Position numbers and translations under genes: made by a program. From Cardiocondyla obscurior (lineage: Eukaryota > Arthropoda > Insecta > Hymenoptera > Formicidae): 64,000 bases of DNA. This document shows positions 33,216 to 44,828 of this stretch, piece after piece (the stretch's first letter is position 1; each line of letters begins with the position of its first letter). The notes below the pieces were generated by a model. The model worked only from the letters and a program-made list of their open reading frames with translations, was not told where the DNA came from and searched no databases. The stretch is taken from the NCBI RefSeq assembly GCF_019399895.1, contig NC_091877.1, positions 5,414,419-5,478,418 on the forward strand, written 5' to 3'.

Positions 33216-33696
33216 ATATTATATATAATTAAAGAATTCAAATAGATTGTTATTTTTTAATTTATGAAAACTTGTTATCTTTTTACATTATTATTAAATT
33301 TAAATCAATTAGCTATTACTTTTATGTAAAATATAATTTCATGTATTAATCAAATTTATTAAATTGTTTTATTTGTTTGAGAACTAATAATTTCTCTTAA
33401 AAAACTTTGAATCCATTTATTGCGAAAAGCCACCTCCGGTTCTATCCCAGGGAATAAGAATTAATTTTCTTTCTCTTAAAAAGAACCAAACTCGTGCTTA
33501 ATTAAATCTTTTGTGACTTAAACTCATTTTTAGCGCGTTATACGCGTGGTACTCCATCGATCGTGTCACGCAAAAATCGGTAGTTGCATCAGTCCTTAAA
33601 CCCTTTTCTCCACTCTACCTGCTCTCAGGCCCATATTCTCGGCTTCCCATGAGCGATAATCATTTTTTCCTTAATATTTCCTTTCTAGACGTAAGA

Positions 33697-33834
33697 TCCA
33701 GTACACTCAATTTTGTTGAACGTAATATTTTTGAAATGTTTTTGCACTATCTTAGAGCAACTAATTAGCAACAAATTCTGGAATACTTGTTTTTTCAATT
33801 TGGCCACTTAATAAAATATTTTTTGTGTGGCTGT
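33697..33834 (-). mobile_element. MITE right half
   Basis: 33720-33834 is the inverse of 23624-23737, ending GTGTGGCTGT. I found no clear target duplication outside the pair. Confidence 0.75.
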
Positions 33835-34287
33835 ACTAAATTTAATCTTAAGCCAGCAAAGCCACCGATTTTTCAAAAATGGGCGAAGCAACAAAATCCT
33901 CAATAGAATAAGTAATTAGCAACAAAAGAGAACTAAATTTCTCGATATATTTTATTTGTGTAGTAAATAAATACCTGTGAAAAAGTCACGTTGAGAGTGA
34001 AATCAATATTATTAATTTCCAAGAGCGATAGATAAGTGATATTCGATATTAGCCGTGCGAAAAAACTTATCACCACCTTCAAGCTCGCAACAAACGAGCC
34101 TCGCAAAAACAAAAGATCAGACAGTGAGCGATCGGGCCTGATTAAAGGTGTATCGTAGTAACAACGATGAGCGAAAAAATAAAGACTTTTAAAGAAGAGA
34201 CGTGTTTATTTTAAAACTCTTTATTTTTTCGTTCATCCCATAACTTATTCCTTACATTTGATTGTGTTAATGTGGCTGTGTTAAATT
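33835..34287. other. AT-rich spacer before R1-like LINE
   Basis: No gene recognised. GTGGCTGT[AG][CT]TAAATTT occurs at both edges (33826-33842 and 34270-34286), so this may be a ~450-bp insertion or a local duplication. Confidence 0.4.
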
Positions 34288-34568
34288 TATAGATGTGCGT
34301 ACGTGGTGCGCTCTGGACGGGTATGAGAATACGCATTGGAGTTGCACACCAGAGGTGTGACCCCACGGTACTCCGGGATCGTAGGGTGTTCCAGCCTGCG
34401 GGTTGGACATCCCAGAGATATTGATTCGACCACCGGGGCCGCTCGGACGTTTCCGAGACGGGGCCTGTGGTGCGTCTCTAAAGAGCAGGGTAGGCAGGAC
34501 TCTTTAGGGTTGGCACCCAATCTGCCTAGAGAAGGAAAACCCAAAAAACTACCCCTTTTTTTTATTTT

Positions 34569-34895
34569 ATGGATATGCACACCACAAAAGAGAAAAACTT
34601 ACCGTCACAGGTCGATCAAACGGCCAGTGATCAGCGTGGGGAGGATACTGTCCCGGTCCTTTCCTCGTCGTCATCATACGACGGGCCAACCAACGTCTGC
34701 ACCGCAGGGGCGTTGGCGAAAAATGCTTCTGCGAAGAAAGAATCGAAGAAGGATCGCCAGTTTCTGAAAATTATTTCGAACAAACTGGAAAAGTTTGCGT
34801 TGCGCCGCTCTGGACCAAAAAGCACAAGAGCCAAGAGAGCGGAGAGCTTCAGCGACATTAAACCAAGCGCTGGCTCACCGCCTCTATCTGATGTA
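34569..34895 (+). pseudogene. R1-like ORF1, N-terminal part
   Basis: The ATG at 34569 follows the 5' UTR. The product begins MDMHTTKEKNLPSQVDQ, is Ser-rich, then basic (KNASAKKESKKDRQFLKII). The frame is interrupted at ...SPPLSDV by a TA-flanked transposon. Removing the insert and one TA lets the frame run on for 14 codons, to a stop at 35995-35997, which confirms the boundary. R1-clade ORF1 is an RNA-binding, Gag-like protein. The N-terminal half of these proteins is poorly conserved, so no domain can be named here. Confidence 0.6.
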
Positions 34896-34974
34896 CACTC
34901 TTAATCATGTATCGCCAAAAATTCGCGGTACACGTCGCAATTTTTACCCTACGTAGTTTACGAGGTACAAAACG

Positions 34975-35544
34975 TTACCAAATTAGAAGAGACAGTAATA
35001 TAACACAGATGACAGATGTCCAGACGCTTTTTGTATATAATTCTTCCCTTTTGTTGGATTCTTGAAACAAGGAAAGAGAGAGAGAGAGGAACCGCGGAGA
35101 GCCCGGAGAGAACGGAGAGCACGGAGATAACGGAGCATGCGAAAAGAACAGAGAGCGCGAAGAAACGGAGAGCGCGGAGAAACGGAGAGCGCGGAGAAAC
35201 GGAGAGCACGGAGAGAACGGAGAGCGCGGAGAGAACGGAGAGCGCGGAGAAACGGAGAGCGCGAAAAGAACGGAGAGCGCGGAGGGAGAAAAAGAGAAAG
35301 AGAGAAACAGAAAGAGAGAGCCTTATATGTATAACTTTTTGTACTTACCTTCATTAAATCTCTGAGCATTCTTACTCAAATGTGCATGCTTTATCGGTGG
35401 ATGACCGCAGTACAAACATAATAAATAAGATTCAGCACTAACACCTTCACATTTGCGAATGTACTCGGTACACTCGCATTGAGTGTCACTACAGACACCA
35501 CGCTTCACACCGCGGATATCAACGTTTGAGAAAGACTTATTCAT
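34975..35544 (-). CDS. Small Cys-cluster protein with hydrophobic C-terminal tail (two exons)
   Basis: Minus strand: exon 1 is 35349-35544 (ATG at 35544), donor GTAAGT; intron 35061-35348; exon 2 is 34975-35060 after TTGTTTCAAG, ending TAA. The ~93-aa product starts MNKSFSNVDIRGVKRG and has a cluster CSDTQCECTEY ... CLYCGHPPIKHAH, likely metal-binding. It ends with a hydrophobic tail (SVWTSVICVILLSLLIW) that could anchor it in a membrane. The intron's sense strand is pyrimidine-rich because it holds a tandem repeat. Nothing is truncated, so it could be functional. No family recognised; transposition is an unlikely role at this size. Confidence 0.5.
35080..35290 (+). repeat. AG-rich tandem repeat (GGAGAGCGCGGAGAA-like)
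   Basis: About ten imperfect units of 15-20 bp built from CGGAGAGCGCGGAGAAACGG lie in the intron of the antisense gene. On that strand they form a long polypyrimidine stretch upstream of the acceptor. Confidence 0.75.
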
Positions 35545-35955
35545 TATTACGCAACGGTTTCACTATAACTCACGTTTGCTTAATGCGGCAGACAGGCCTC
35601 ATGCATGCAGCAGTAAAACATTCGCGCCACGCGAAAAGCGCGTTTTATTCTGTCGCCTTGGCAACAAATTTTCGGTTGGCAATATTATTTTAAGTTTGGC
35701 GGTACACGTATAGTGATATGTACCTCCAATCTAATGTATCGTGAAATATTCGAGAAAATATGTACCTCCGATGAAAAGTACCTCTAATTATCAATCATTA
35801 TATGTTAATGTATCTCGTGCATCTCGTACTTCGTGCTAATGTATCGCGAAAAGTATCTCCTATCATCGTGTACCTCGAAATTTTTTAGTACCTCCAAAAA
35901 TATTTGTATTTGTACCTCGAATTTGGCGGTACTAGGCGATACATGATTAACAGTG

Positions 35956-38430
35956 TACCGACGGGAAGAACGGAAGAATCAATCTCCAGGTAAGACTCTC
36001 CTCTGTCTAGAGAAAGATTGCAATGTGACATCGACATTGTCCTGAACAGTCTGGACGACGAATCGGCGGGCAGCGAAATGTCGATTTGAACAACGATTGG
36101 GAAGCGCAAAAAGATACAGGAGAGCTTTTAACTCCTGTATCTAAGTTTAGGCGCAAGGAGATGGACCACACAGACGCATCTTCTGACGTAGAGGCGAATT
36201 GTGAGACGTCCATTCGCACTACGGCGTCAGAAAACGCAGAAAGATACAAGAGAGTTTCAACGACTGTATCTAAAATAAGACGTCAAAAGACGGATTGTAC
36301 GGAGCCGTCTGACGTCGAAGAACATAATCCTCTGCCCACAAAGAATAGAGGACGGCCGGTGGTCACGAATGAAGGAGTGGAAATCCGTGCCATTACGGCA
36401 AAGAAAAAGCTACTCCAGAAGCTGAATGACGAAATTTAGACAGCCAAGGGGATTTTAGAAAGTACATATGATCTGGCTAATTTTAGATCTAAGAAGATAT
36501 CGGCCATGGTACAGCGTCTTGAGGAGAAAATGGCAAACTTACCTTTAAAAGACATTGTTGTAGCACAAGTGTTGCAGGCAGCTTAACAGATCGATACCGT
36601 GGCCGCAAAGTCAACGAATCAAAATGGCATATTTGTACAAATCTTGCAAAAAGCGGCCTTAAAAATCCAGGTGGGTACTGACGCCTTAGTGTGCAAACAA
36701 CTCAAAGATCTTGCGGAGAAAGAGAAAAACATAAAGAGCTAAGAAATTCAGAGGCTCAAAACGGAAATCTCAGTGCTGCGTGAGGAATTGCAAGCGTTGA
36801 GAAATTAAACGGGACAGATATCTCCACCGGCAAGTCAGAACATCGAGACCGAAAATATGGAGGTAGAGTTAGCAGCGAGTGAGGAAATTCTTCCTTTTTC
36901 TCTTCCCTCTCCACTTCCACAAAGAGAGAAGTAGCCACTGACTATCAGGCCGGCTTTGAGAGGGAAACGCCGCGTACTCGAAAATGAGGATGAGAGTGGT
37001 GGTTAAAAAGTCCACCGCTCCCACTGCGGACTTGGCGAAGAGTGTAGAACTTAAATGGGAGAAGAAGTTTTTATCCTTCGCCAAAGAAATAAAGAGAGAA
37101 ATGAGGCGCACGGTGTCTATCATTACGCAGCATGCCGCCTCTGCAAACACTGCTACCGAGGCCCGGAAAAGCGCCTTTAACGCTAACACCCAAAGAATGC
37201 TGCAAGAGAGCGCCCGGTTCTCGGTGAAAGTATCAGAAAAGGCGACGGGAAGAAAAAGAAAAAAGTTAAACCTTTTCTTCCTCCCCCTGTTAGCAGAAGC
37301 TTCAGCCAGAAGGCTGGGGCACCTGCCTCAACCTCGAGGACTGCTGATAAGTCCTCAATCACCCATCGGCTTGTAGAGCTTAAATAGTCGCAAGTGGTTG
37401 AACGAAAAGCGGCAAGAAAACAGACGACGCAGCAAACCACAAACAGTTCGGCTGCTCCGACCTCAAATTCTAAGAAAACCGGAAAAATGAAGGATCAACA
37501 GACCGGAGATGCCGCAAAAAAGCAGCAACTCTTCTCCCGTAAAACGGTCCATCCCAGCGGTACGAATGGCACCAAGAAAAAAAAGAAAAAAAAACCTCGC
37601 AAAAAGGGACCTAGGACGGCAGCGATCGTTCTCAACTGTTTCCTTGACAAATTATCTAATGTCATGGGAAAGGTGAGAGCTAAAATTAAACTATCGGACG
37701 TGGACATCGTCGACAGTGTTAAGACGAGAAATAAAATCTCCGGAGCCTTGTTAATAGAGGTTTCCGGAGAAAATAGGGAAGCAAACACGAACGCCTTGGT
37801 TTCCAAAATGAAGGAAGTTCTTAAAAGTCACGACGATGTAAGCCTCAGTCAACCGGTAAAGACGGCGGAAATTCGCGTCCGCGACTTGGAGCCGTCCATT
37901 ACAGGCAACAAAGTCGCAATGGCGATTGCAGCAAAAGGAGGCTGCGACCTGCAATCTATAACACACGGGAATAATCGTAGATTCCCGGGTGGCCAGGGGA
38001 GTCTATGACTCAAGCTTCTCTTGGTAGCAGCTAAGAAGACAACTGAAGGGGGAGCCTCAACATTAGGTAGACCCGGATTCGGGTCTCACTCTTGGAGACT
38101 CGCCCCCTTAGATGCTACAAGTGCCTAGAGAGGGGACATGTAGCTGAGAAGTGCCCCAGTCCCGCGAATAGGAGCAACAGGTGCTACCGATGCGGGACCA
38201 TGGGGCACATAGTCAGAAAATGTCTGGCTCTCCTTAAGTGCCCCGTGTGTACGAACTTGGGAAGAAGAGTCGATCACGTTTTGGGTAGTGCAAAGTGCAT
38301 TACTCAAAACAAAAAGGTAAGCGGGAGGCAGTCAGAATCGCAAAAATTTCACTGCCGGTTGCTGAGTCCTCTGCCCTTGTTAGGGCAGAGGCCATAGATG
38401 TTGAACCATTGGAAAGAGCGGGGTTCAAAT
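35956..38430 (+). pseudogene. R1-like ORF1, main part with three zinc knuckles
   Basis: Broken frames in series: a charged middle region (36086-36439), a helical region with heptads and stops (36440-36810), a basic region (36984-37376), then 37394-38008. The last part matches the conserved R1 ORF1 core (AIVLNCFLDKLSNVMGKVRAKI, VKTAEIRVRDLEPSITGNKV). After a further shift it has three knuckles at 38107-38300: CYKCLERGHVAEKC, CYRCGTMGHIVRKC and CPVCTNLGRRVDH...C. That triple is diagnostic for R1/Jockey-type ORF1. It would bind LINE RNA. At least six stops or shifts make it dead. Confidence 0.75.
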
Positions 38431-39173
38431 ACTAAATAATGCCCCTGTCCTTCTTGCAAGCAAACTTGTGTCACGCCCACGGGGCGCAGGACCTCTTCCT
38501 GCACACCCTCGCGGAGCGTGACATTCAGATTAGAATTGCTGCCGAGCCTTATAGGGTTCTGAAAGAGCACCCATGCTGAACCGGGGACACCTTGGGCTCA
38601 GTGGCAATAACATGGAGGTGGCGCCGAGGCAGCTCACTTGCGCACCCTTCAAGCGCGGCGAACGTTTCGTCGCCGTCTGCTGGGGTGCATTAGCGGTAGT
38701 AGGAGTCTACCTGCCGCCGTCGGCCACCCTGGCGACTTTGAGGGATAGTTGGAGGCTGTCGGAGAATGTGTGCAGAGTCTTCTTCCGCTGCCGGTTCTGG
38801 TTGCCGGAGATTTTAACGCGTGGTCCCGGACGTGGAAATCCGCGAGAACCGGGGCCCGCGGGGAAGCCCTTGAGGAATAGACGGCGACAATTAACTCCAT
38901 TCTCGTTAACAGGGTTGGGGTGGCCACGTTTACGCGGCTGCAAAAGGAATCGGTCATAAACTTGACATGTGCATCCCCCGCGGCCGCCAAGATAATTAGA
39001 ATGTAAAGAGTCGAAGAGAACCTTGAGCATCTATCGGACCATCGATATATTACGATGGAGCTCGAGGACCTCTCTCCACCCGTGTGTGGTCGCTACCGCC
39101 CAGAAAAAAGTTGGGCGCTTCGGCAACTAGACCCGCAAAAGTTTAAGGCCTTGATCACCGCCTCTCTGTGATG
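38431..39173 (+). pseudogene. R1-like ORF2, endonuclease domain
   Basis: APE endonuclease in scattered frames: FLQANLCHAHGAQDLFLHTL, AAEPYRVLKEHP, LGSVAITW, FVAVCWGALAVVGVYLPPS, VAGDFNAWSRTW, then ESVINLT and LEHLSDHRYITMEL. This is the complete motif order of an R1-type ORF2 N-terminus, including Asn/Asp of GDFN and the terminal SDH. It breaks off after RQLDPQKFKALITASL. The domain cuts target DNA to prime LINE insertion. Several stops and shifts show it is inactive. Confidence 0.75.
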
Positions 39174-39709
39174 CAGCGTCAGCATTCGTACGATAATTAT
39201 CGTACACATCACATAATTTAGCATTTGGTACGATCAAACATAGAGGTGTCGTTATGTGACGGAATTGTACGATAATTCAACATGTGCAACATAATTTTGC
39301 GATAATTTTTTTCTGTTCAAATGTTCCCACCAAAATTGAAATTTTCCTTATGCTGCCCTCTCGCATTAATTTTCTGAGTTTCTAAACACCCACTTTCAGT
39401 TGATAATATAACGTCAATATATATTTTATATATATTTTATACAGAGTATAGTTTCAGTACTCTGATAAATTAAATATTGTAAATTGTAGATATTTTTTAT
39501 TTTAGTTCTTACACAGAAAGAAGTTAGAAGTTCATAGTCGTTGTCAATACGAGTCATCAATATTATTCAGTAGCTTGTTCTAAAATTTAAGATTTTATTT
39601 ATATATACTAGCAACGACCTAAAATAAATTTTTATTTTATACACGCACGGTATATATTCTAGTGTTTTTTAAGTAACAAAACGTGAGGTAATTTTAGCAA
39701 GTTTTTTTA

Positions 39710-42700
39710 ATGGCGAATAACAGTTTGAATAAAAATAGAACACAACGATAATACTGAAAAAGTTTTGGAACCATTAATCGAAAAAAGTTCTGGTCACATA
39801 TTATTGAGTACGAGTGGAAAATATTTATTCATTCTTAAACCAGGTAACTATAGTATTATGACGATTGTTAGTAGAATACATTTATAGGTTAAATACAAGT
39901 AATCTATCACTTGTAATTATTTATCATTGATATATACTGTGACGTGGCGGCTTCGCTGCCTTGCCGCAGCTCCCCGCGGCCGTCACGGGTCAATGCAAGG
40001 TCGATGGCATAGTCCGAGTAGAAAGACTAAAAAGGAGGGGTAAAGGGAGAAACGGCGAAACCTCGGAGGCCTGTATACCGTGTGCGAGCGCGTAATTATC
40101 CGTGAATATTTTTGTTTGATTAAACGGCGCCGAATCGGGCGGAGAGCGATCGGTGGACTTAAAGGACGGAAAACGAAGCGCGGGAACACGAAAGCGAGAA
40201 GGTACGAGCCGGCAAGACGACACCGGAGGACGGAGGATCGTCAGAAAGATCCTGGGATACCCTCGGACCCACAGAAGTGCCCGGGAAGAGAGGCCACCCG
40301 ACCCGTGAACGCTGGAGACAATCCGCGACAGAAATCATGCTGCACGGATGCGCCGTATTACGAGGATCCAACGACGAGGGAGACGTCGCGGAAGCCGAGT
40401 CATGTACCCCATCCGAAACGCGCGCCGATGAATTAGTTAGTGATAAGGCCCCGCGAGGGCAGCTGCGCCCGCAAAAAACTAGCGGCGACATCGCGCGCGG
40501 AAAATCGGCGGGACCCAGGAGAGGGGGAACGAGCCAGCCCGCCTGCCAAAATTCGGCGCGGTCCTCGCTCTCTCCGGCGATAGCGTGCGAAGCAAAAGAG
40601 TGGCGAGCGATCCCGAGAAAACAGCGTAGGCTAAGTGAGCGGGTCCGTAGGCGATAGCGTGCCAGGCCAGGACGTATACTTGCGAAGCTACATCGAGATG
40701 AAGGTGAGATTGTCTACCCGCACTGCGGTATCATTCTTTTTGTGAGGCCTTTCGCTTCTCGGGGCAGTACCCGCGTGTTCGGACGATCCCCGGCCACGTG
40801 TTGCGAGCACCCGGGCTCAGAAAGGAGAGGCTTGACGGAACCCTGCTACAGGGTCTGACCATTGTTTTAGTGAGTGGCTACCGACGGGCGTCCGGATACT
40901 GTCGGCGGGACTCCGCGAGGGATTTTGGCTTTGGACCGCTATTCTAATTTAATTGCGACGCTACCGAACTTCTTAGTGCTCGCGTTTGTCGGGAGAGCCC
41001 TCGGCAGCGGCCGAGGATAGTCTAGATCCGCGATTTCGTCACCGACAGGCGACCGCCCGCGTAAATTCTTTGAGGTTGCGACGAGCAGCGGGACCACGCC
41101 GCAGGCGCGAGGGGCGCGCGGCTGGCAACCAAGACCGCCAGGGCCGGCGCGAGAGTTACCGAGAGATGAGGTCGGAATAAGATACCGGTTTGCGATTTTG
41201 GTACGATTAACTTAGCGACGCGATTCAAGCCATTCCACGGCGATCGATCGCGATTACTTTTGTCTCTTTTCTTTATTTTGTATCTTTGTTTTATTGTTCT
41301 CTTTACTGTTCTGTTGTAATCCGGAATAAACGGTCTAATTGTTCCCGTGATTTTGGTGTAACCGATGCGTTATTTCGTGCCGTCTTTCCGCCCGTCCGAG
41401 GATTTCGCCCGCTATACCCCGCCCCTCTCCGTTCGGATGAGCTAGCCCCCGATCGTGACGGCAATTTGAGTTCACTAATCCTTTGCCGGGGAAAACGTAC
41501 TTGATTCATGAGAAAAATCGGCACGGCTGAGCCCGTGCCTGGCGCCCAAGATTATCGGCTTCAAGAAATACGCCGTCCCACGCCGGAATACGCTTGAGGT
41601 GTCGCGACCCCTCCTCCCTCTCTACCCCTCGTGTCACGGCAGTGCACGGATTTTCCGTCCGTGCCCGGTCGTCTCTTTTTGCTCGCGACTTTCCTCCGCG
41701 AAGAGGAGAGAAAATAATTGTGACAATACAAAAATTGATATGACTGTTGATCAAAATAATTTCTTTTTAATTGAAATTTTCTTTTTTATCTAGGCGGTGA
41801 AATCATTCCAATAACACCGGAAAAAGTAGAAAAACCCGAAGATTGTAATTCGTCTCTGTCATCAGACTCATCAAGAGACGAGACAAATATTAATACTGAA
41901 AGATTAATTAATGAAAACAATAACGAATTGTAACTCGCTGTAGCTTTATGATAAGTGATAGTGAAGACAATGACACTCCTACAAAATCTAAAAAACCAAA
42001 AATAAATACACGACGCAAACAAAAATTCAATAAGGAATGAATAAAAAATGAAAATTTTAGCTCTTGGTTATTTTCAGATTCAAATAGTCAATATAAAGCC
42101 AGATGTATCATTTGCAATGTTAGCTTTACAGCAGAATTGACTGTAGTAAAAAATCATGGAAAAAATAAAAGCCATAGTCGTGCTATAAACTCAATAGTAA
42201 AACAAAAAACTATTAATTCATTTTGTCAACCGACTTTAAATGTTCAAAATCATCAAGTTTCAAGAGCAGAAATTAAAATAAGTAGTTTCTTAGCAGAGCA
42301 CAACATTTCTTTTCGAGTAATGGATCATTTGACACCTTTATTGAAGGATTGTTTTCCTCATTGCAAGACTATTCAAGACATGCATTTAAAATCATCTAAA
42401 TGTGCTGCTGTTGTTGCCAATGTAATTGGAGCTAGTGAAAAAGAAAATTTATCGATTAAGTTAAAAACTTCTTTATTTAGCATACTTATCGATAAATCAA
42501 CAGATATATCCCGGACGCAAAACTTATGTATTGTTGTGAGATTCTATGATTCTGGCGAGGGAAAAGTTGTAAGCCGTTTCTGGGAGCTTTATCAAGTATT
42601 CAACGATGAAGATAATTCTAATGAAGCTTCAGCTGAACACATCTTCAATTGTATAAAAAAATCATTTGATGATCATTCAGTTCCGTTCACTAATGTAATT

Positions 42701-43798
42701 GGTTTTGGATCAGATGGTTGTAACACAATGATGGGGAGCAAGAATTCAGTTCGGACTCGGTTTGAAAAAAATTGGCATTTGTATAACAAAATGCATTTGC
42801 CATTCTCTGCACCTTTGTGCAAGTAGTGCATGTAATGTTTTACCGTTTGATTGTGAACAATCAAATAGCTCACAGTGTTTACAATCACTTTTCCTTAAGT
42901 TCTAAACGACAATTTGCATTTAAAGGCATTCAATCTCTATTAGAATTAAAAAATCATAAAATTCTTCGTCCAGCTCAAACTCGGTGGTTATCAATTACAG
43001 CAGTTATTTCAAGATTATTAGAACAGTGGAATGCTTTATTTTTGTATTTCAACTATTTAAACTATGATTTAGAATCAAAAAAAAAATAATACCAAAAACA
43101 AAACTGAATCAGAAGTATCAAAAATATCAAAGCTTTTGACAGATCCAATAATTAAATTATATTATCAGTTTCTTGACTGGATTTTACCTAAATTTACGGG
43201 ATTAAATAAATTATTTCAATCAGAAAAACCTCTGATCACTCAAATTTATAAAAATATAACCTCTGCTTATATGGATCTATTAAAGACTTTTTTGATTGCT
43301 GATTATGTAAATAAATCTTCTCTCAATAATATAGATATTTTTGATGAATCTCAATATTTAAACATTCAAAATATTTATGTCGGCATAAATGTAATGAGTT
43401 ATTTTAATAAGCCTGAGTTCAGTAGAGCACCACTGATAAGTGAAAAAATAGAATTTTTAACTAACTATCGCCGTTTCATTATTGAAGGATGCAATAAAAT
43501 CAAAAAAAGATTTGACTTCGATGATATATTGCTAAAAAACCTATCTGTAATAAATCCTAAAGAAGCAATGGCGCAACACTCTCTCGTTACAACGCCTTCT
43601 TTACTACCTTTAATGTCATTATTACCTCGATTAATAAAGCCAAATGAATATCAAGCTATTGACAACGAATGGCGACAGCTCCGCAGTTTCAAGCTACCTG
43701 ACAATATTGATATCAATGATTCTGTTTATTGTGTATTTTCTTTCTTTATTTCAATTCGTACAGATACAGTTATTCGCTCAGAGGCTAATGATAGATGA
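39710..43798 (+). pseudogene. hAT transposase, exons 1 and 2 (main part)
   Basis: Exon 1 starts at the ATG at 39710 (MANNSLNKNR, then a shift into DNTEKVLEPLIEKSSGH) and ends CCAG at 39843 before GTAACT. Exon 2 begins at 41794 after TTTATCTAG, and the phases fit. A BED-type zinc finger is visible (CIICNV ... HGKNKSH, near 42100-42170). The DDE region follows, with FSILIDKSTDISRTQNLCIVV and GFGSDGCNTMMG, then the long helical insertion domain (43136-43798). Stops at 41931, 42038 and 42824 and a shift near 43090 disable it. hAT transposases cut and paste elements with 8-bp duplications. Confidence 0.75.
39938..41725 (+). mobile_element. Solo LTR, TGTGAC family, inside hAT intron
   Basis: TGTGACGTGGCGG ... 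ATTGTGACA, 1788 bp, with target duplication atac (39934-39937, 41726-41729). AATAAACGG lies near 41324 and the CCTCGG/CCGAGG hairpin at 40999-41016. It sits between the donor and acceptor of the hAT gene. It is GC-rich and non-coding. Confidence 0.92.
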
Positions 43799-43873
43799 CT
43801 GCTCGTCTTGAATCGTAACTGAGCCGTTCGTTCGTATCGCTCGGGGGACAGGGGGGATGGGTTTTATCTTATA

Positions 43874-44369
43874 CAGAGTGTCCCAGTTGATGTAAAAAAG
43901 TTCTTAGTTGTAGGTTGGGCTTCCGAAAATAAGTAGAAAAGTCCTATACGGTTTTGTAAGTTAGGCGTTAATAACCGAGAAAATAACATTTAAAGATTTG
44001 ACGCCCCGCGTGCGAGCAAAAACGCGCCGTTCGAAGCTACCGAGACGTTAGTAGACCTAGAGGTGTGGCTTATCTTACTCTATTCACAAAGAAATGAGTG
44101 GGATGGGCCACACCACCACTCTATTTACAGAGATTCATAGATTACTCATTTCTTTGTGAATAGAGTAAGATAAGCCACACCTCTAGGTCCACTAACGTCT
44201 CGGTAGCTTTCAGCGGCGCGTTCTTACTCGCACGGGGGGCGTCAAATCTTTAAATGTTATTTTCTCGGTTATTAACGCCTAACTTACAAAACCGTATAGG
44301 ACTTTTCTACTTATTTTCGGAAGCCCAACCTACAACTAAGAACTTTTTTACATCAACTGGGACACCCTG
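43874..44369. mobile_element. MITE 1: deletion derivative of mariner-like element 2
   Basis: CAGAGTGTCCCAGTTG ... CAACTGGGACACCCTG with TA flanks; each half (~220 bp) is the inverse of the other. The TIR sequence is the same family as 51714-54358 (AAAAAGTTCTTAGTTG, GACGCCCCGCGTGCGAG). It splits the hAT gene. Confidence 0.85.
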
Positions 44370-44389
44370 TATAGAGGGGCGCTGTACTT

Positions 44390-44451
44390 ACTACATATAT
44401 TAATAAAGACTAAAGAATCGACTACATATATTAATAAAGACTAAAGAAACG
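44390..44451 (+). repeat. 31-bp direct tandem duplication
   Basis: Two copies of a 31-bp unit (44390-44420, 44421-44451) differ at one base (AAGAATCG versus AAGAAACG). Confidence 0.9.
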
Positions 44452-44454
44452 CTA

Positions 44455-44828
44455 TATCTAACACTGTTGACGTTTTTTGGCATAAAATTTTTACATATGA
44501 TGATGCAGATAATATTTGGAGTTTAAAAAATTTAGCTAAATTTATCCTAAATATACTGTCTCTACCTCACTCTAACGCTAATTGTGAGAGGGTTTTCAGC
44601 AGAATTAATTTGATCAAAACTAAATCTAGAAACAAGCTTGTGACTAAAAGTATTAATGGATTGTTACTAGCCAATCAACGAGTTAACTATAATTGTGTTG
44701 GATATGATCCTAGTAAAGAAGAGTATTCTAAAATGAAAAATTCTCTTTACCCAAAATCTTCGGCAGAAAAAAATATAGAAGAATGTAATCTGAGATTTGA
44801 AGATATTATTTTGCCTGAATCTTTTTAA
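44455..44828 (+). pseudogene. hAT transposase, C-terminal dimerisation domain
   Basis: The gene resumes with VDVFWHKIFTYDDADNIW and then LSLPHSNANCERVFSRINLI, the hallmark hAT dimerisation motif (SNA..ERVFS), followed by KTKSRNKL and a tail to TAA at 44828. The final ~120 codons are open. It joins to the part ending near 43730; the intervening block contains MITE 1 and other short insertions. Confidence 0.8.

Larger units (their letters stand above)
23763..33696 (+). mobile_element. Element B: second copy of element A family
   Basis: The ends are TGATACGTCC ... GACGTAAGA, diverged from element A. Similarity to A runs through the 5' region (CACATCTCC..TTTTTTCGACACA-like), the promoter block, the split-ATG intron, the gene and the 3' tail (TCCATTTATTGCGAAAA, CACCTCCGGTTCT). 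Between the gene and the tail lies a ~7.3-kb interruption that includes a complete LINE. The flanking 4 bp do not match cleanly, so the boundaries are from alignment to A. Confidence 0.8.
34896..35955 (-). mobile_element. TA-flanked TIR element carrying a two-exon gene
   Basis: The TIRs CACTCTTAATCATGTATCGC and CACTGTTAATCATGTATCGC (right end read inverted) are flanked by TA duplications (34894-34895, 35956-35957). The subterminal parts are rich in GTACCTC and GTATCGC motifs (35705-35930). It has no transposase. The 1060-bp element carries a small spliced gene on the minus strand. Confidence 0.8.
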
